Source: Kappaphycus alvarezii | Lineage: Eukaryota > Rhodophyta > Florideophyceae > Gigartinales > Solieriaceae | Direction of reading: 5' to 3' | Length of the DNA: 64,000 nucleotides | Assembly (NCBI GenBank): GCA_002205965.3 | Contig: NADL03000614.1 | Coordinates: 930,001 to 994,000, forward strand | Part shown: positions 44,291 to 53,183 of the stretch, piece by piece | How the letters are laid out: every line of letters begins with the position of its first letter | How positions within the stretch are numbered: position 1 is the first letter of the stretch | Notes under the pieces: generated by a model | Databases searched by the model: none | Seen by the model: the letters and a program-made list of their open reading frames with translations, nothing else | Told to the model about the DNA's origin: nothing | Translations under genes and position numbers: made by a program

Positions 44291-45850
44291 ATGTTTTCAT
44301 CACTATACCCCGGTATATCAGTGCTTGAGCCATCTCCGAAGAAGCCGGAGGATACTACCGAGGAAGAAGAGGCTCCCATTACGAAGAGAACGGTCAACTC
44401 CTCTCTTCATAATGATATCGAATCCTCTCATTCTCGACTGCTTTTTTCACAACTCCAACCTCACCAAGCGTTTCCTCCAATAGAAATTCCCACAGCACCC
44501 TCATTACCATAGTTGAGACTGCGCCTAGATTTTGACAAACCATCAACAGATTTCGTGGAACGGGGGCCAGTCATCTATGATGCCTCTGGGATGAAGTAGA
44601 CGACATTGCAAATCAGATGGATCAGATCTCTCTTATATTCCTCCTAGTGGCTACTGTGCTCCCAAAAGGAGCGAATTTGATGCTTTGCTCACTTCTAAAG
44701 ACTATTTAGACCCTGAATACATGATAATAAAAGTCGAAGAGATGACAAAAATTAGAAACGGGCCAACGTTTCATCTCAACAGTCATACGGCCGCGACAAA
44801 TGAGCCCAAAGCAAGACGAATAACAACAAAAGATTACTGGCCCCTTTGAAACTCTTTGGGATCAAGATGATATAGTGAGTGCAACCTGGAATGGTCAAGA
44901 GGAGGAAAATACTGGTATCAATCAGCAAAGTATTTCAAGGAGTAAGGCAGAAATGAGGGATGGGCTACTTAACTGGGAATATTCCTCGGCCTTCGAAAAG
45001 GTAGATGTGAGGTTGTATGATGCGTATATCCGCCTCGGACAGAGGTTTGCAAAGGAATGCAACTCTATCCTATCGAATGCTACCAAGGAGGCAAGATTGG
45101 TTTACATTGGAGGGGGGCCTATGTATGCAACTATTTTAACGCGGCTCAAACATTTTGATATGTTTCCTCCACAAAATGCTCTTGAGAAGCTCGTTTCCTA
45201 CATCAACATGGTTCTCACTATGAACAAGCGGAAGACAACCGAAACCTCGGAATGCAGAGGGGTTTTAATTATCCATATTCTTGCCACTGATCACAACACA
45301 TCTGTCTCGATGATGGATGCGAAAGAGAACAAACCTTTATTCTCTCAGACAGGTGTTTCCGGGGACATTTATAACCAATTATGGCCTGCAATTAGTTGTA
45401 CCTCCTGCAGGAGGCAACGTGAGGAGAAATTGGGAATAGGGTGGACAAACAAGCCTGTGCTTCGAAATGCTTAGATAAACGAACTCGAGCAGGATCTCAC
45501 TGCCATCATTAGCAGTTTAGTTTACGTTCCAGGTGTAAAAATATTTAGAATCGATGACGACCATCAGAAGCTGGGGTTTCGGGCCTTTACAGAGATCAAA
45601 AATCTCTCTCGCGTGAACAACCCGCAAAAAGATATTGGTCCGGTGAACAATGCAGTTTGTTCGGCCCTCACCTCCGCGTTCATAGCAAGACAGTACTCGA
45701 GGACGGGTGAAAGCATGATTCATGTATCGGAATGCTTGGTTCAAATGATTCAGAGAGCAGGTACTCCTTGGATTATTCTTTGACCGATGCGGTTTTTGCA
45801 GCTAATAGGGGCTATAATATTCAAGAAACGATAAAATTCGTTAACGAATG
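44291..45850 (+). pseudogene. Transposase-like protein of the piggyBac-like element
   Basis: An acidic N-terminus (MFSSLYPGISVLEPSPKKPE) is followed, after stops near 44,510-44,870, by a long open stretch from 44,875 (YIRLGQRFAKECNSILSN, RLVYIGGGPMYATIL). A stop at 45,474 is followed in the same direction by VKIFRIDDDHQKLGFRAF, VNNPQKDIGPVNNAVCSALT and LTDAVFAANRGYNIQETIKF. The acidic IDDD followed much later by a (D/N)RGY block is the pattern of DDE transposases of the IS4/piggyBac group. Here the Asp before RGY is Asn. The function comes from these motifs and the element's ends. Confidence 0.45.
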
Positions 45851-46492
45851 GCTCTGTTCAACTGGGATCGTGATGATGTGGTTACAGTTCTGAGAGCACA
45901 GTTCTATTCTTTGTTTGAGTACCTCAACATTATGAGGCATGAAGCTGCACCGAACTCGGTATTGTCAGATTCCGTTGTACAGCTGCAGAGCGCCACTGCA
46001 CAAACTTTACAAAGCCTGCGGAAGGAAGAATTGTTAAGCCTTCTCAATTACCTTGGAAACAGACAGCCAGTTTCTCTCCGGAAGATTTTGCTTATAACAA
46101 AAGTGCTTGAGCGCAAAAAAGATGTGGAATCTGGTCAGATTCAACTTAATTTGCACCCGGTGACCGAAACACCTGAACAGGAAAGAGATGAAATGCTGTT
46201 TAACTCTGTACGCTCATATCTTCATCAGGCTTCTTTGGATTCCTGGTTCATGAAGGCGTTGACAAGTACTGTTGGTATGACAGAGGGTTCCGTGAACGAG
46301 GGAATAATTGAAGGGCCCTTACAAGCATCTTTGAGAAACACCCAGTCACCCCCATTCAAGCATTCTCTTCATAGATGTATATGGAACTGCGCATACAATA
46401 TATTTTTACTGTGGGACTGGTGGGATTTACCGGATTTAATCTTCTTGCAGGAAGTCCGAACGGGTTTGTTTCATTCTCTGGTGACAATGTGA
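45848..46492 (+). CDS. Second ORF of the piggyBac-like element, unrecognised
   Basis: ATG-started frame of 214 codons. It is mainly helical-looking with heptad-like leucines (TLQSLRKEELLSLLNYLG, RKILLITKVLERKKD) and a Trp-rich end. It overlaps the end of the transposase-like frame and could be its continuation after a shift. No family was recognised. Confidence 0.35.
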   Translation: MALFNWDRDDVVTVLRAQFYSLFEYLNIMRHEAAPNSVLSDSVVQLQSATAQTLQSLRKEELLSLLNYLGNRQPVSLRKILLITKVLERKKDVESGQIQLNLHPVTETPEQERDEMLFNSVRSYLHQASLDSWFMKALTSTVGMTEGSVNEGIIEGPLQASLRNTQSPPFKHSLHRCIWNCAYNIFLLWDWWDLPDLIFLQEVRTGLFHSLVTM

Positions 46493-46863
46493 ATTTGACT
46501 GTTGCTGTAGTTTAGATTGGGACGATGGCTTCCATAACAACAATAAAGAACGCTAAGCGTATCTGTAGTCAATAAAGCACGATTTCGCACATAGCTGCCA
46601 TCATACGCTCAGTAATTCCCAATCAGGCATTCCTTGATCAGGTACCTACAACTGAATAAAGGATACAATACCTTTACCATGCTGCGGTGCTTGGTAGACA
46701 GAACTTCATTTTCATTATGGGAAAGGGGAGCAATTTAGGTGTTGGAAATATTCTCTACACCAGTATTATAGAGTTCTCAAGCTCTTCGATTGCGTCTTAC
46801 ATTTATGCAATTTCCGCTATCAGGAACATTTGTTTCTTGTGGGTAGGAGGGAAATGTTAGAAG

Positions 46864-47652
46864 ATGCCAGAGGAGTATGACTCTCAATTGAGTCAGACTC
46901 ATGCACCTGACCTTCACGCCTTCTGCTCATTTTATAATTTGAGCAAAGCGAACAAAGCTTTATGCAGGACAGAAGAACCTCTACCCCCATCTCGTATGAT
47001 TCGGCCAACATGCTTGGTATATTGGAATCATCTTAAAGGTGGGGTACACGAGATTAGCAGGACAATAAAGCCTTTTTGTTACACAGAGAACCCAAGTGTA
47101 AGTGTATTTGTGCGGCTACTATTCGCGCAAATAAGCAATGCGGCAGTAGTGCACCGACTCTCTGGCGAAAAAGCCAAAAGATGTCTACCAGACAACGATG
47201 TATGTGCAAATGGAAAACCAGCTTATTGCGACTTTTTCCACCATCAGGTTGGAAGGTGTGAAATGTTTGCCAGCTTTGCAAAAAACCAGCCCAGAGAGTA
47301 CATCGAATCATTGCAGAATCAGAATGAGAGCGATAATTCAGTCCAAGACATCCCCACAGCTTTTACGCCTCTGTATACAAAAGATGCTGCTACAAAGTAT
47401 AACAAAGAAGCGGATGCTGAGAGGAAGCTCTCAAATCATTCAGAAAATAAGAAATTCAAGTACAAGGCAGCCTGTTGCGCATTAAGTTCACGAAATTTCA
47501 CCTTAAAGTACAAAGATAAGGTATTGAAGAAGAAGGCAGGTGCGCGTCAGATTCAATGGTTCAGATTGCGTCGACAGGCCATATGTGCTAAGTGTTGGTT
47601 AACATGGCACACGAGTGAGGCATTCTCAAGAGCTAAGATTCCAGCAGAGTAG
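46864..47652 (+). CDS. Third ORF: possible transposase C-terminal part
   Basis: 262 codons from an ATG. LVYWNHLKGGVHEISRTI with a following FVRLLFAQISNAAVVHRL resembles the piggyBac block in which N-x-x-x-GGVD is followed by a hydrophobic helix containing NA. The C-terminus is Lys-rich with scattered Cys/His (QAICAKCWLTWH), where piggyBac transposases have a Cys-rich finger. The resemblance is weak but fits the element's ends. Confidence 0.4.
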   Translation: MPEEYDSQLSQTHAPDLHAFCSFYNLSKANKALCRTEEPLPPSRMIRPTCLVYWNHLKGGVHEISRTIKPFCYTENPSVSVFVRLLFAQISNAAVVHRLSGEKAKRCLPDNDVCANGKPAYCDFFHHQVGRCEMFASFAKNQPREYIESLQNQNESDNSVQDIPTAFTPLYTKDAATKYNKEADAERKLSNHSENKKFKYKAACCALSSRNFTLKYKDKVLKKKAGARQIQWFRLRRQAICAKCWLTWHTSEAFSRAKIPAE

Positions 47653-47711
47653 AAGGAGTCGTTGAATAAAAAGTAGATAACTCTCAAAGTTACTTTTGCT
47701 GTCGTTCAGAA

Positions 47712-47879
47712 GCTCACAATTGGTAGTGGTGCGTGAACAATTTTGGGCAGTGCGTGCACTGCGTAATGTCTAGCGTAAATTTCACGCTAAAAATCCACGC
47801 AATGTTCGCACCGCTGCGTTAATCACGCAGATTCACGCAAAAAATAAGTGACGAAAAACGTGACGAAACTAATATTGGG
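47712..47879 (-). repeat. Right terminal inverted repeat
   Basis: Reverse partner of the left end. It ends TATTGGG before the flanking TTAT. Confidence 0.7.
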
Positions 47880-47883
47880 TTAT

Positions 47884-48400
47884 CTGCTTCTTTTCAAGTT
47901 CTTTACTTCCCTAACCACTGCTATTTGCGATTTAGAACTTAAAAGAGCTTCTAATCCGGTATGTTCACCCTTTATGTGAAATATTGAGTGAAATAATTGT
48001 GTACTGGATTCTGTGCAAGATCCTAATTCTGTTATTTTCAATAGTACAGCATGAAGTACTATTTGTGTCATTCTTAAGTCAATAGGGGTTTATGTGAGGT
48101 AAATGGGATTTCTATTAGGAATTATTAGTGGTAAATAGTTGTCTCATTGCAAGAGGTACGAAGATTAGGAGGCTTAGGGACTTGCGTTCAAGCCATTCAA
48201 GCCATTTCGCAGTATATATAAACGAATAGCTGAGTATTTCTGCTAACTAATAAGTAGATGGAAGCTTAATTAACAAACAAGCAGCGTTGGAGGTTACGAT
48301 CAGCGCGAAGATTCAACAGAAAGTCTTCGACCGGCTTCTTAAGTTCTTTGTAGCCAAACGGCGCTCAATACATGACAAACTGAGCCAATTTCGGGTGTCC
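47884..48400. other. No gene recognised
   Basis: Spacer between the piggyBac-like element and a gag fragment. No features found. Confidence 0.4.
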
Positions 48401-48408
48401 GCCACTGC

Positions 48409-48807
48409 CTACCGAAGCAAACCAAAAGAAGCCATATCGTTGAAGCCTACCCTCTTGTAAAGCGCATCCATTCGCGCTAGAGACCCTCCTTTGTCTCTAG
48501 CGTCCATTCCTGCAGCAACGGCTTTGTGAACCTCCTCTTCCGGCTTCGCCTTCTTCGCGAACTCAGCAAGGGGCTTCCTCTTGACGATGTCGTACTTCTC
48601 GGCGCCTTCAGTGAGGGGCCCATCCTGCGCAAACGACTCATAGTAGAAGTCGAAAGCTGCCCCCTCCAGATGACGCAGAATCTGGAGGGCCTTTTGGCTG
48701 TCCTTTTTACCGCGCATGACCACATTGTCAAACGCAAAAAGGAAACGGGCAATATCGGAAGAGGGGGATTCGTCAAAAGAGAGGTGAGGGGCGTTGGATT
48801 CTGTCAT
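48409..48807 (-). CDS. gag capsid-like ORF, uninterrupted fragment
   Basis: From ATG 48,807 (MTESNAPHLSFDESPS) to a stop at 48,409, 133 codons. The segment KALQILRHLEGAAFDFYYES matches the Element 2 capsid (KALALLGHLDGVAFDFY) and continues with a similar helical pattern (VHKAVAAGMDARDKGGSLAR). Just upstream TGGTACCACATCCAAGG (48,836-48,820) follows a CA dinucleotide and looks like a primer-binding site next to an LTR end. The ORF ends before any nucleocapsid. It is the start of a third gypsy lineage that is truncated, or a retained capsid-only gene. Confidence 0.55.
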   Translation of the reverse strand: MTESNAPHLSFDESPSSDIARFLFAFDNVVMRGKKDSQKALQILRHLEGAAFDFYYESFAQDGPLTEGAEKYDIVKRKPLAEFAKKAKPEEEVHKAVAAGMDARDKGGSLARMDALYKRVGFNDMASFGLLR

Positions 48808-48926
48808 GGTGTTGTCGAACCTTGGATGTGGTACCATGTAATGCTTGTGAATGTCCTTTATTTTTCCTTGTCCGACCTTATGCCAAGCGGATCCTATCCT
48901 TCCCCTTTTTCGGTGCACCCTCGACA

Positions 48927-49024
48927 CAGTACAGTACTGTACATATATACTGTACTGTGCCTGGTGGTGGGAACACAGTACCTAACCCTAATCGACTGGG
49001 AGATACAGTACAGTATCTCCCCAG
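48927..49024. repeat. GTACAG/CTGTAC cluster with hairpin
   Basis: ACAGTACAGTACTGTACATA and TACTGTACTGTGCC lie at 48,927-48,962. At 48,996-49,024 CTGGGAGATAC / GTATCTCCCCAG form a stem around AGTACA. Similar clusters recur at 51,553, 53,036, 58,314, 58,711 and 63,096. Confidence 0.6.
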
Positions 49025-49298
49025 ATTAAGGGTGAGCTCAAACAGCTCATAAGTTACCCACAGACTTCCAAAAAACACCGTTCGGTTTCACAACAACCGT
49101 GATGCTGCGGCTGCCCTTTTTAATACCCCAAGTGCAGAATATTGTACTGCGTTCTCACGTAGAGTTTGGGAGTAACACACAGTTGGGCACAACCTTCCAT
49201 CATAGTAACGAAGCGAATGAGAGAGGTAGCGTAAGTGGAGAGGAGACGAAGCATGGATCTTCCGTCAACCCGGTTACACTCGTTCTCGGCGCCTATTA

Positions 49299-49699
49299 AG
49301 ATAGTAACAAATTACGGGCCTTTGACGACGCACGGGGGAGTGTGCGCGTACGGGAAAGTAGCATCCATGCCGGCTGTGATGCCATTGGCTGTTTGGTATG
49401 GCCAAGTAAAATCGGAAAGCCTTGAAGACGTAGGCGCATAGCTCGTTGGTGAGGATCCTGCGAAGAACCGATCCCACAGTTATCGTCCGAATCTTGTCCA
49501 GTTTCGGCGGTGGAGCTAGAAGCGTTGCAACAGCCAGAAAAAGGAAAATCGAGCCCGTGAGATCAGCATTGGCGATTCGAGCAACCCGTCGCTTGCTCAA
49601 TTCCTTCCACGAAATTACAAACACATACGTTACAAGCTCGCTAACTTGACGTACCGCGGGGTCAAGGAGAGGCGTTCTTCGTGCTGTAGTGCATGGCAA
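49299..49699 (-). pseudogene. LINE reverse-transcriptase fragment
   Basis: A minus-strand frame contains ATLLAPPPKLDKIRTITVGS followed by VLRRILTNELCAYVF. K/G-x-x-R-x-I-x-V-G-x-x-L-R-R is the conserved motif in the RT fingers/palm of LINEs that carry the C-terminal nuclease-like domain. It is probably part of the LINE-A/B/C group. The later part changes frame near PNSQW. Confidence 0.45.
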
Positions 49700-49755
49700 A
49701 GTGACCTGATAGTTGCAACTAAATACTTTTAAGATGCAAGAATCACGTTCGCGCC

Positions 49756-50670
49756 TTGTGGGCAGCAGGGGACGAGAAAGGCCCTATACGCACAACAAGC
49801 GCAAAGCAGTACAGCATTCTGTGGATGCTGGATAGGGTTCGATGGGGCCGAGGGGCTGAAGCAATTCAGCGGGCATACATGCGTTTCACGTTTGGGAAAT
49901 TGGCTGCACTGAAACGACTGAGATGGGGAACAACCTCTCGTTCTTTTCTTGTATCACCAGGTTCAGCATCAAGGACGCTATCCCGACTCATGAGCGTCCG
50001 CCACGCACACTACGCTGCGCGCCTCCACTCTCATCGACCGCCGGTTCCACGGCGACCGGTCTCTTCTTCTTGGCCTAGCACGGTCGCCCCTTCAGGCAAT
50101 TCTGCCTCCGAGTCCCAGACCACCCCCATCCTGCCGATCTTAGCCCCTTGACCTCACAACCCTCGCTGCAACTCCCATGCACATCCAAAAATAACTAAAT
50201 CGGGTACAGCAGGAGGCTGGGACTTTCTGGCAAGACGAACTCATTCGCGACGTAACCCAGCCCAGCTTACCTTACCTGCTTATTGTGCATCGTTCACCAG
50301 ATACGTGGCTTTGCCTACCGCCACAGAACAGCCGACGCATTCCTCCTCGCACACCACTCCACTGCCACTCAGAAAAACGACGGTCCACTGGACCGTCATG
50401 CTCTCTCGACACCTACAAATCCCTGTCTGTACAGACTTCCGCCCCCTCGCGCCCCCTGCCTCTAACTCTGACACCCCAACCTATACATGCATTGGAGTTC
50501 AAATTCGCCCACATTGCGTTTGGCTCTTTCGGTGCGTCCTCCGAGTGTTTCGACAGAAGAGCTCATACCGCGAACTGTGCGGAATACATTACTGCAGCCA
50601 TTATCCGCCGGCGCATCTAACGCCTAAGTTGCATCATGTGGGCCCCTATGACTTGATTTCATTTCATTGA
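49756..50670. other. No confident gene
   Basis: Overlapping plus-strand frames at 49,756-50,151, 50,285-50,620 and 50,305-50,670 compete. None has motifs and all are Pro/Ser/Thr/Arg-rich, as expected of shadow frames in GC-rich DNA. A gene here is possible but cannot be chosen from sequence. Confidence 0.3.
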
Positions 50671-50673
50671 GTA

Positions 50674-50726
50674 GAGGGTGGTCGAATCACAGAATCAGAC
50701 AAGGATTCTGTGATGCGACCACCCTC
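50674..50726. repeat. Hairpin 1: 23-bp inverted repeat
   Basis: Arms 50,674-50,696 and 50,704-50,726 (GAGGGTGGTCG-ATCACAGAATC and its complement) pair with one mismatch around a 7-nt loop. Confidence 0.8.
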
Positions 50727-50729
50727 ATG

Positions 50730-51272
50730 TTAAACACCCTCGTCGTGTGACGGTGGCGCATGCGAGCTAGAAGGGCAGTTGCGACGCTGAACCAGTTGGC
50801 GAAACTTATCCTTCTTGAGCTCAAAGGGTCCAAAGTTGAGGGCGTCGAACCCAAAGCGCGATGGCCAGCGGCGTTTAGTGGAGGAGTGCGACGTACATAC
50901 GAACGGGAAGGCAGGGAATGCGGCGATATACGGAGGGGTGAGGGCGGTCAGGGCCAGTGCCTCGATGCTTTGCGGCAGAGGTGGCATGGAAACTATAGGT
51001 AAGTGGTTGGAATCCATGCTCATCGAACTGGATGGTGAGTGTGACCTGAGAACGAGCGGACGGTATGAGGATCTGATCGATACGAGGATATGATTACATC
51101 TGGAGGATTTCGAAGCACATCGCCCCTGTCGTGCTGCCATCCCATGCCCCCTTCTTTCTCTCCAGTCGCGAGGGATGTTAGCAAAGCGACCCCGCAGCTT
51201 GATTCCGCTCTCAAACCGTGTGCTTGCTCGCAGGTTGCACTGGTCATGCAGTTTTGCGTGCATGGAGGTCAA
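50730..51272 (-). CDS. Uncharacterised ORF between two hairpins
   Basis: A minus-strand frame of 180 codons. The N-terminal half is Arg/Ser-rich and may be untranslated. An inner ATG starts MSMDSNHLPIVSMPPLP, followed by LALTALTPPYIAAFPAFPFV and a basic, aromatic end (RRWPSRFGFDALNFGPFELK, KFRQLVQRRN). It is bounded by hairpins at 50,674 and 51,333. No family is recognised. Plus-strand frames in the same place look like shadows. Confidence 0.3.
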   Translation of the reverse strand: MTSMHAKLHDQCNLRASTRFESGIKLRGRFANIPRDWRERRGHGMAARQGRCASKSSRCNHILVSIRSSYRPLVLRSHSPSSSMSMDSNHLPIVSMPPLPQSIEALALTALTPPYIAAFPAFPFVCTSHSSTKRRWPSRFGFDALNFGPFELKKDKFRQLVQRRNCPSSSHAPPSHDEGV

Positions 51273-51332
51273 TCACCTACCAGAAATATCCATGTTTCCT
51301 AGGCCGCAAGCCTGATGGCCCGCCGCCGGGCA

Positions 51333-51397
51333 TCGATTCCAATATGAGGGGTGAGGACGGTCAGGGCCACCATCCTCACCCCTCATATTAGAATCGA
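51333..51397. repeat. Hairpin 2: 25-bp inverted repeat
   Basis: Arms 51,333-51,357 and 51,373-51,397 (TCGATTCCAATATGAGGGG... and its complement) pair with one mismatch around a 15-nt loop. The loop and arm share GGGGTGAGG-CGGTCAGGGCCA with 50,935-50,960 inside the neighbouring ORF. Confidence 0.8.
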
Positions 51398-51552
51398 GGC
51401 GAGTGTGGTCGGCGAAGTTGAATACCCGGTTGCTCGCTAACCGTCATCGAATCCGGCATTGACGTACAAAAAAATTTGTATACACTGGACAATAGTCTGC
51501 AGTAAAGAGTGACACGAATTCCCCTTTGACCCGGGCTCAGTTCCACAATACA

Positions 51553-51596
51553 CGTGTACAGTACAGCACAGTACAATACAGTACAGTACAGTGCAG
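51553..51596. repeat. GTACAG/CTGTAC cluster upstream of the next gene
   Basis: GTGTACAGTACAGCACAGTA and CAATACAGTACAGTACAGTG lie 25-65 bp before the ATG at 51,620. Confidence 0.65.
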
Positions 51597-51619
51597 AAGT
51601 CGCGTGGAAAACCCAGCCA

Positions 51620-52593
51620 ATGGCACGTCAAAAGGTGAGCATCCCTCTCCCCGTCGGTGACCCAAACGGGCGCCATTCCTCCAGCGCACCCCCTCAAAAC
51701 CAGCACACATCCCACCACACACACCACACACCACCGCTCCACAACCGCCACAGCGACACCCCCCCCACTTTCAAGCGATCGAGCTCTGCCGACCACGAAA
51801 CTGACAGCGAATACACCGGCATCACAAGCGGGGCAATGACCGAAGCGGCACCGGGTGCGGTACCGAGCGCACTAACGCTGCTTGAACTACCCGAGTCGAG
51901 CGAGCTGACGATTGATACGCTGTTACAGGAACTGTGGCCATGTAGTACGAGTTGCGAGGCGCTTGGTTACACGGGGGGAGTTTGTGGGGTGGATGATGTG
52001 CAGGAGCGCGTGAATTTTCTAGGTCATACCACGTTGGCACAGCGTATATTAGCGCGACGTGGGTTGTGTAATGGGGGAGCAGGGGTGGTGGTCAAGATGG
52101 GGTGCAAGTGAGTGATTTGTGGTTGACGAGGGGTTGTGTCGTATGATGGAGAGTTGGGGGTTGAGTGGGATGGGGGTGTGGGTGTTGAAGGGTTGGTCGG
52201 GGTGATTGGGGAGGTGAGACGGCGGGTTGAGGGTATGGTTTTGGAGGGTGGTGGTGTGGAGCGTGTGTTTGGGGGTTGTTATTGGAGGGTGGGATGGTGG
52301 AGGGGAGGATGGGGGCGTGTGAGAAGGTGTTGAAGGAGTTGGGACGGGTGCAGGAGGTGAGGTGTGGGATGTTGAGGCATCGGTATGAGGTGTGTTGTAG
52401 GGCGTTTGGGGTTGAGGGTGGGGGGTTGAGGGAGGTGGCAGAGGTGGATGTGTGGCAGGTTTTGGCGGCGCGGGAGTGGGTTTTGGAGGGGGGAGAGTGG
52501 AGGGGGTGGGTGGTGTTCGTGCGGTGGTTATGGGGGAGGTGCCGGATAGAGGGGGAGGGTTGGGGATGGAAGTATGCCGGGGTTTCGGGATAG
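51620..52593 (+). CDS. Uncharacterised protein, frame broken twice or intron-containing
   Basis: Begins at ATG 51,620 (MARQKVSIPLPVGDPNG), 25 bp after a GTACAG cluster. A His/Pro/Thr-rich low-complexity stretch is followed by ordered sequence (ALTLLELPESSELTIDTLLQ, VQERVNFLGHTTLAQRILAR). The frame stops at 52,111 at CAAGTGAGT, which reads as a good 5' splice site. Further coding-like sequence follows, first in the same frame (52,136-52,300: GVIGEVRRRVEGMVLEGG), then shifted (52,300-52,593: CEKVLKELGRVQEVRCGM, VDVWQVLAAREWVLEGGEWR). Strand composition is extreme, G-rich on the plus strand from 52,040. A second donor-like AAAGGTGAGC lies right after codon 5. The long Pro-rich minus-strand frames here are shadows. 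The family is unknown. Confidence 0.4.
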
Positions 52594-53035
52594 GGAACGC
52601 GGCGGTGGGAGGAGGGGTAAGGGAAGAGGAAGGGCGGGCGATGAGTGATGGCGCGGGATTGCTCCGATGAAGGGCCAAGAGGATGGGATGAACTGTTGCG
52701 GTAGGGCATAGGTTGACGGAGATTGAAAGTGCAAGTGTGCACTCTGGGGCCGTAGACCTCTGCTGCAGTGATGAGAATGTGGAAACAATTACAGTACTGT
52801 AAATGTAGACTGGTCGTGAGAGAAACTTTATGGCATCAATAAGTTACTGTACGTATTGTTGGCCTAATGAAAAGAAAATCTCACCGAGCATCCTGTCGCG
52901 TACAGTATTATTGCTCCGCTGCCGATATTTTTGTCGCAGGCAAGTGACCAATCACATCGCTGCATCATTGCATACAGTGGTCTCAACACTCTGTAGCTCC
53001 ACTTTGCCAGATTTATTTTTCGGTTGATATTGCAA

Positions 53036-53060
53036 GTACAGTACTGTACTGTACAGTATC
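53036..53060. repeat. GTACAG/CTGTAC palindromic cluster upstream of DPE2
   Basis: GTACAGTACTGTACTGTACA followed by GTATC, about 125 bp before the DPE2 ATG at 53,184. It could be a promoter element or part of the 5' UTR. Confidence 0.6.
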
Positions 53061-53183
53061 AATCAACCGCAATTTCTCAACAACCTCCTCTTCAATTTCG
53101 ATGCTCACCTCCTCCCTCCTCTCCTCTCCTCTATCGGCCATTCCGATTCAACGTCCAACCCTCTCCTTGCCCTCCTCGCAAAA

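Larger units (their letters stand above)
44081..47879 (+). mobile_element. piggyBac-like DNA transposon with long inverted ends
   Basis: About 165 bp at 44,081-44,250 is inverted at 47,712-47,879. Left blocks are TTCGTGACGTTTTTTGTCAC and CATGAATCTGCGTGGAT. The reverse of the right end reads TTCGTCACGTTTTTCGTCAC and CGTGAATCTGCGTGATT. The ends are GCCC... and ...TTGGG, and TTAT flanks both sides (44,077-44,080 and 47,880-47,883). TTAA-like 4-bp duplications with CCC/GGG ends are typical of piggyBac-type elements. The coding remnants on the plus strand contain DDE-like motifs. TTCACGC and GCGTGAA words recur in both orientations inside the ends and may be transposase sites. Confidence 0.65.

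Noticed and set aside
44286-44483. Basic 65-codon frame at the start of the piggyBac-like element
   Set aside because: It overlaps an ATG-started acidic frame that fits a transposase N-terminus better.
52049-52742. Two long Pro/Thr/His-rich minus-strand frames
   Set aside because: They are the complement of an extremely G-rich strand, which has few stops by composition. The residues are low-complexity throughout.
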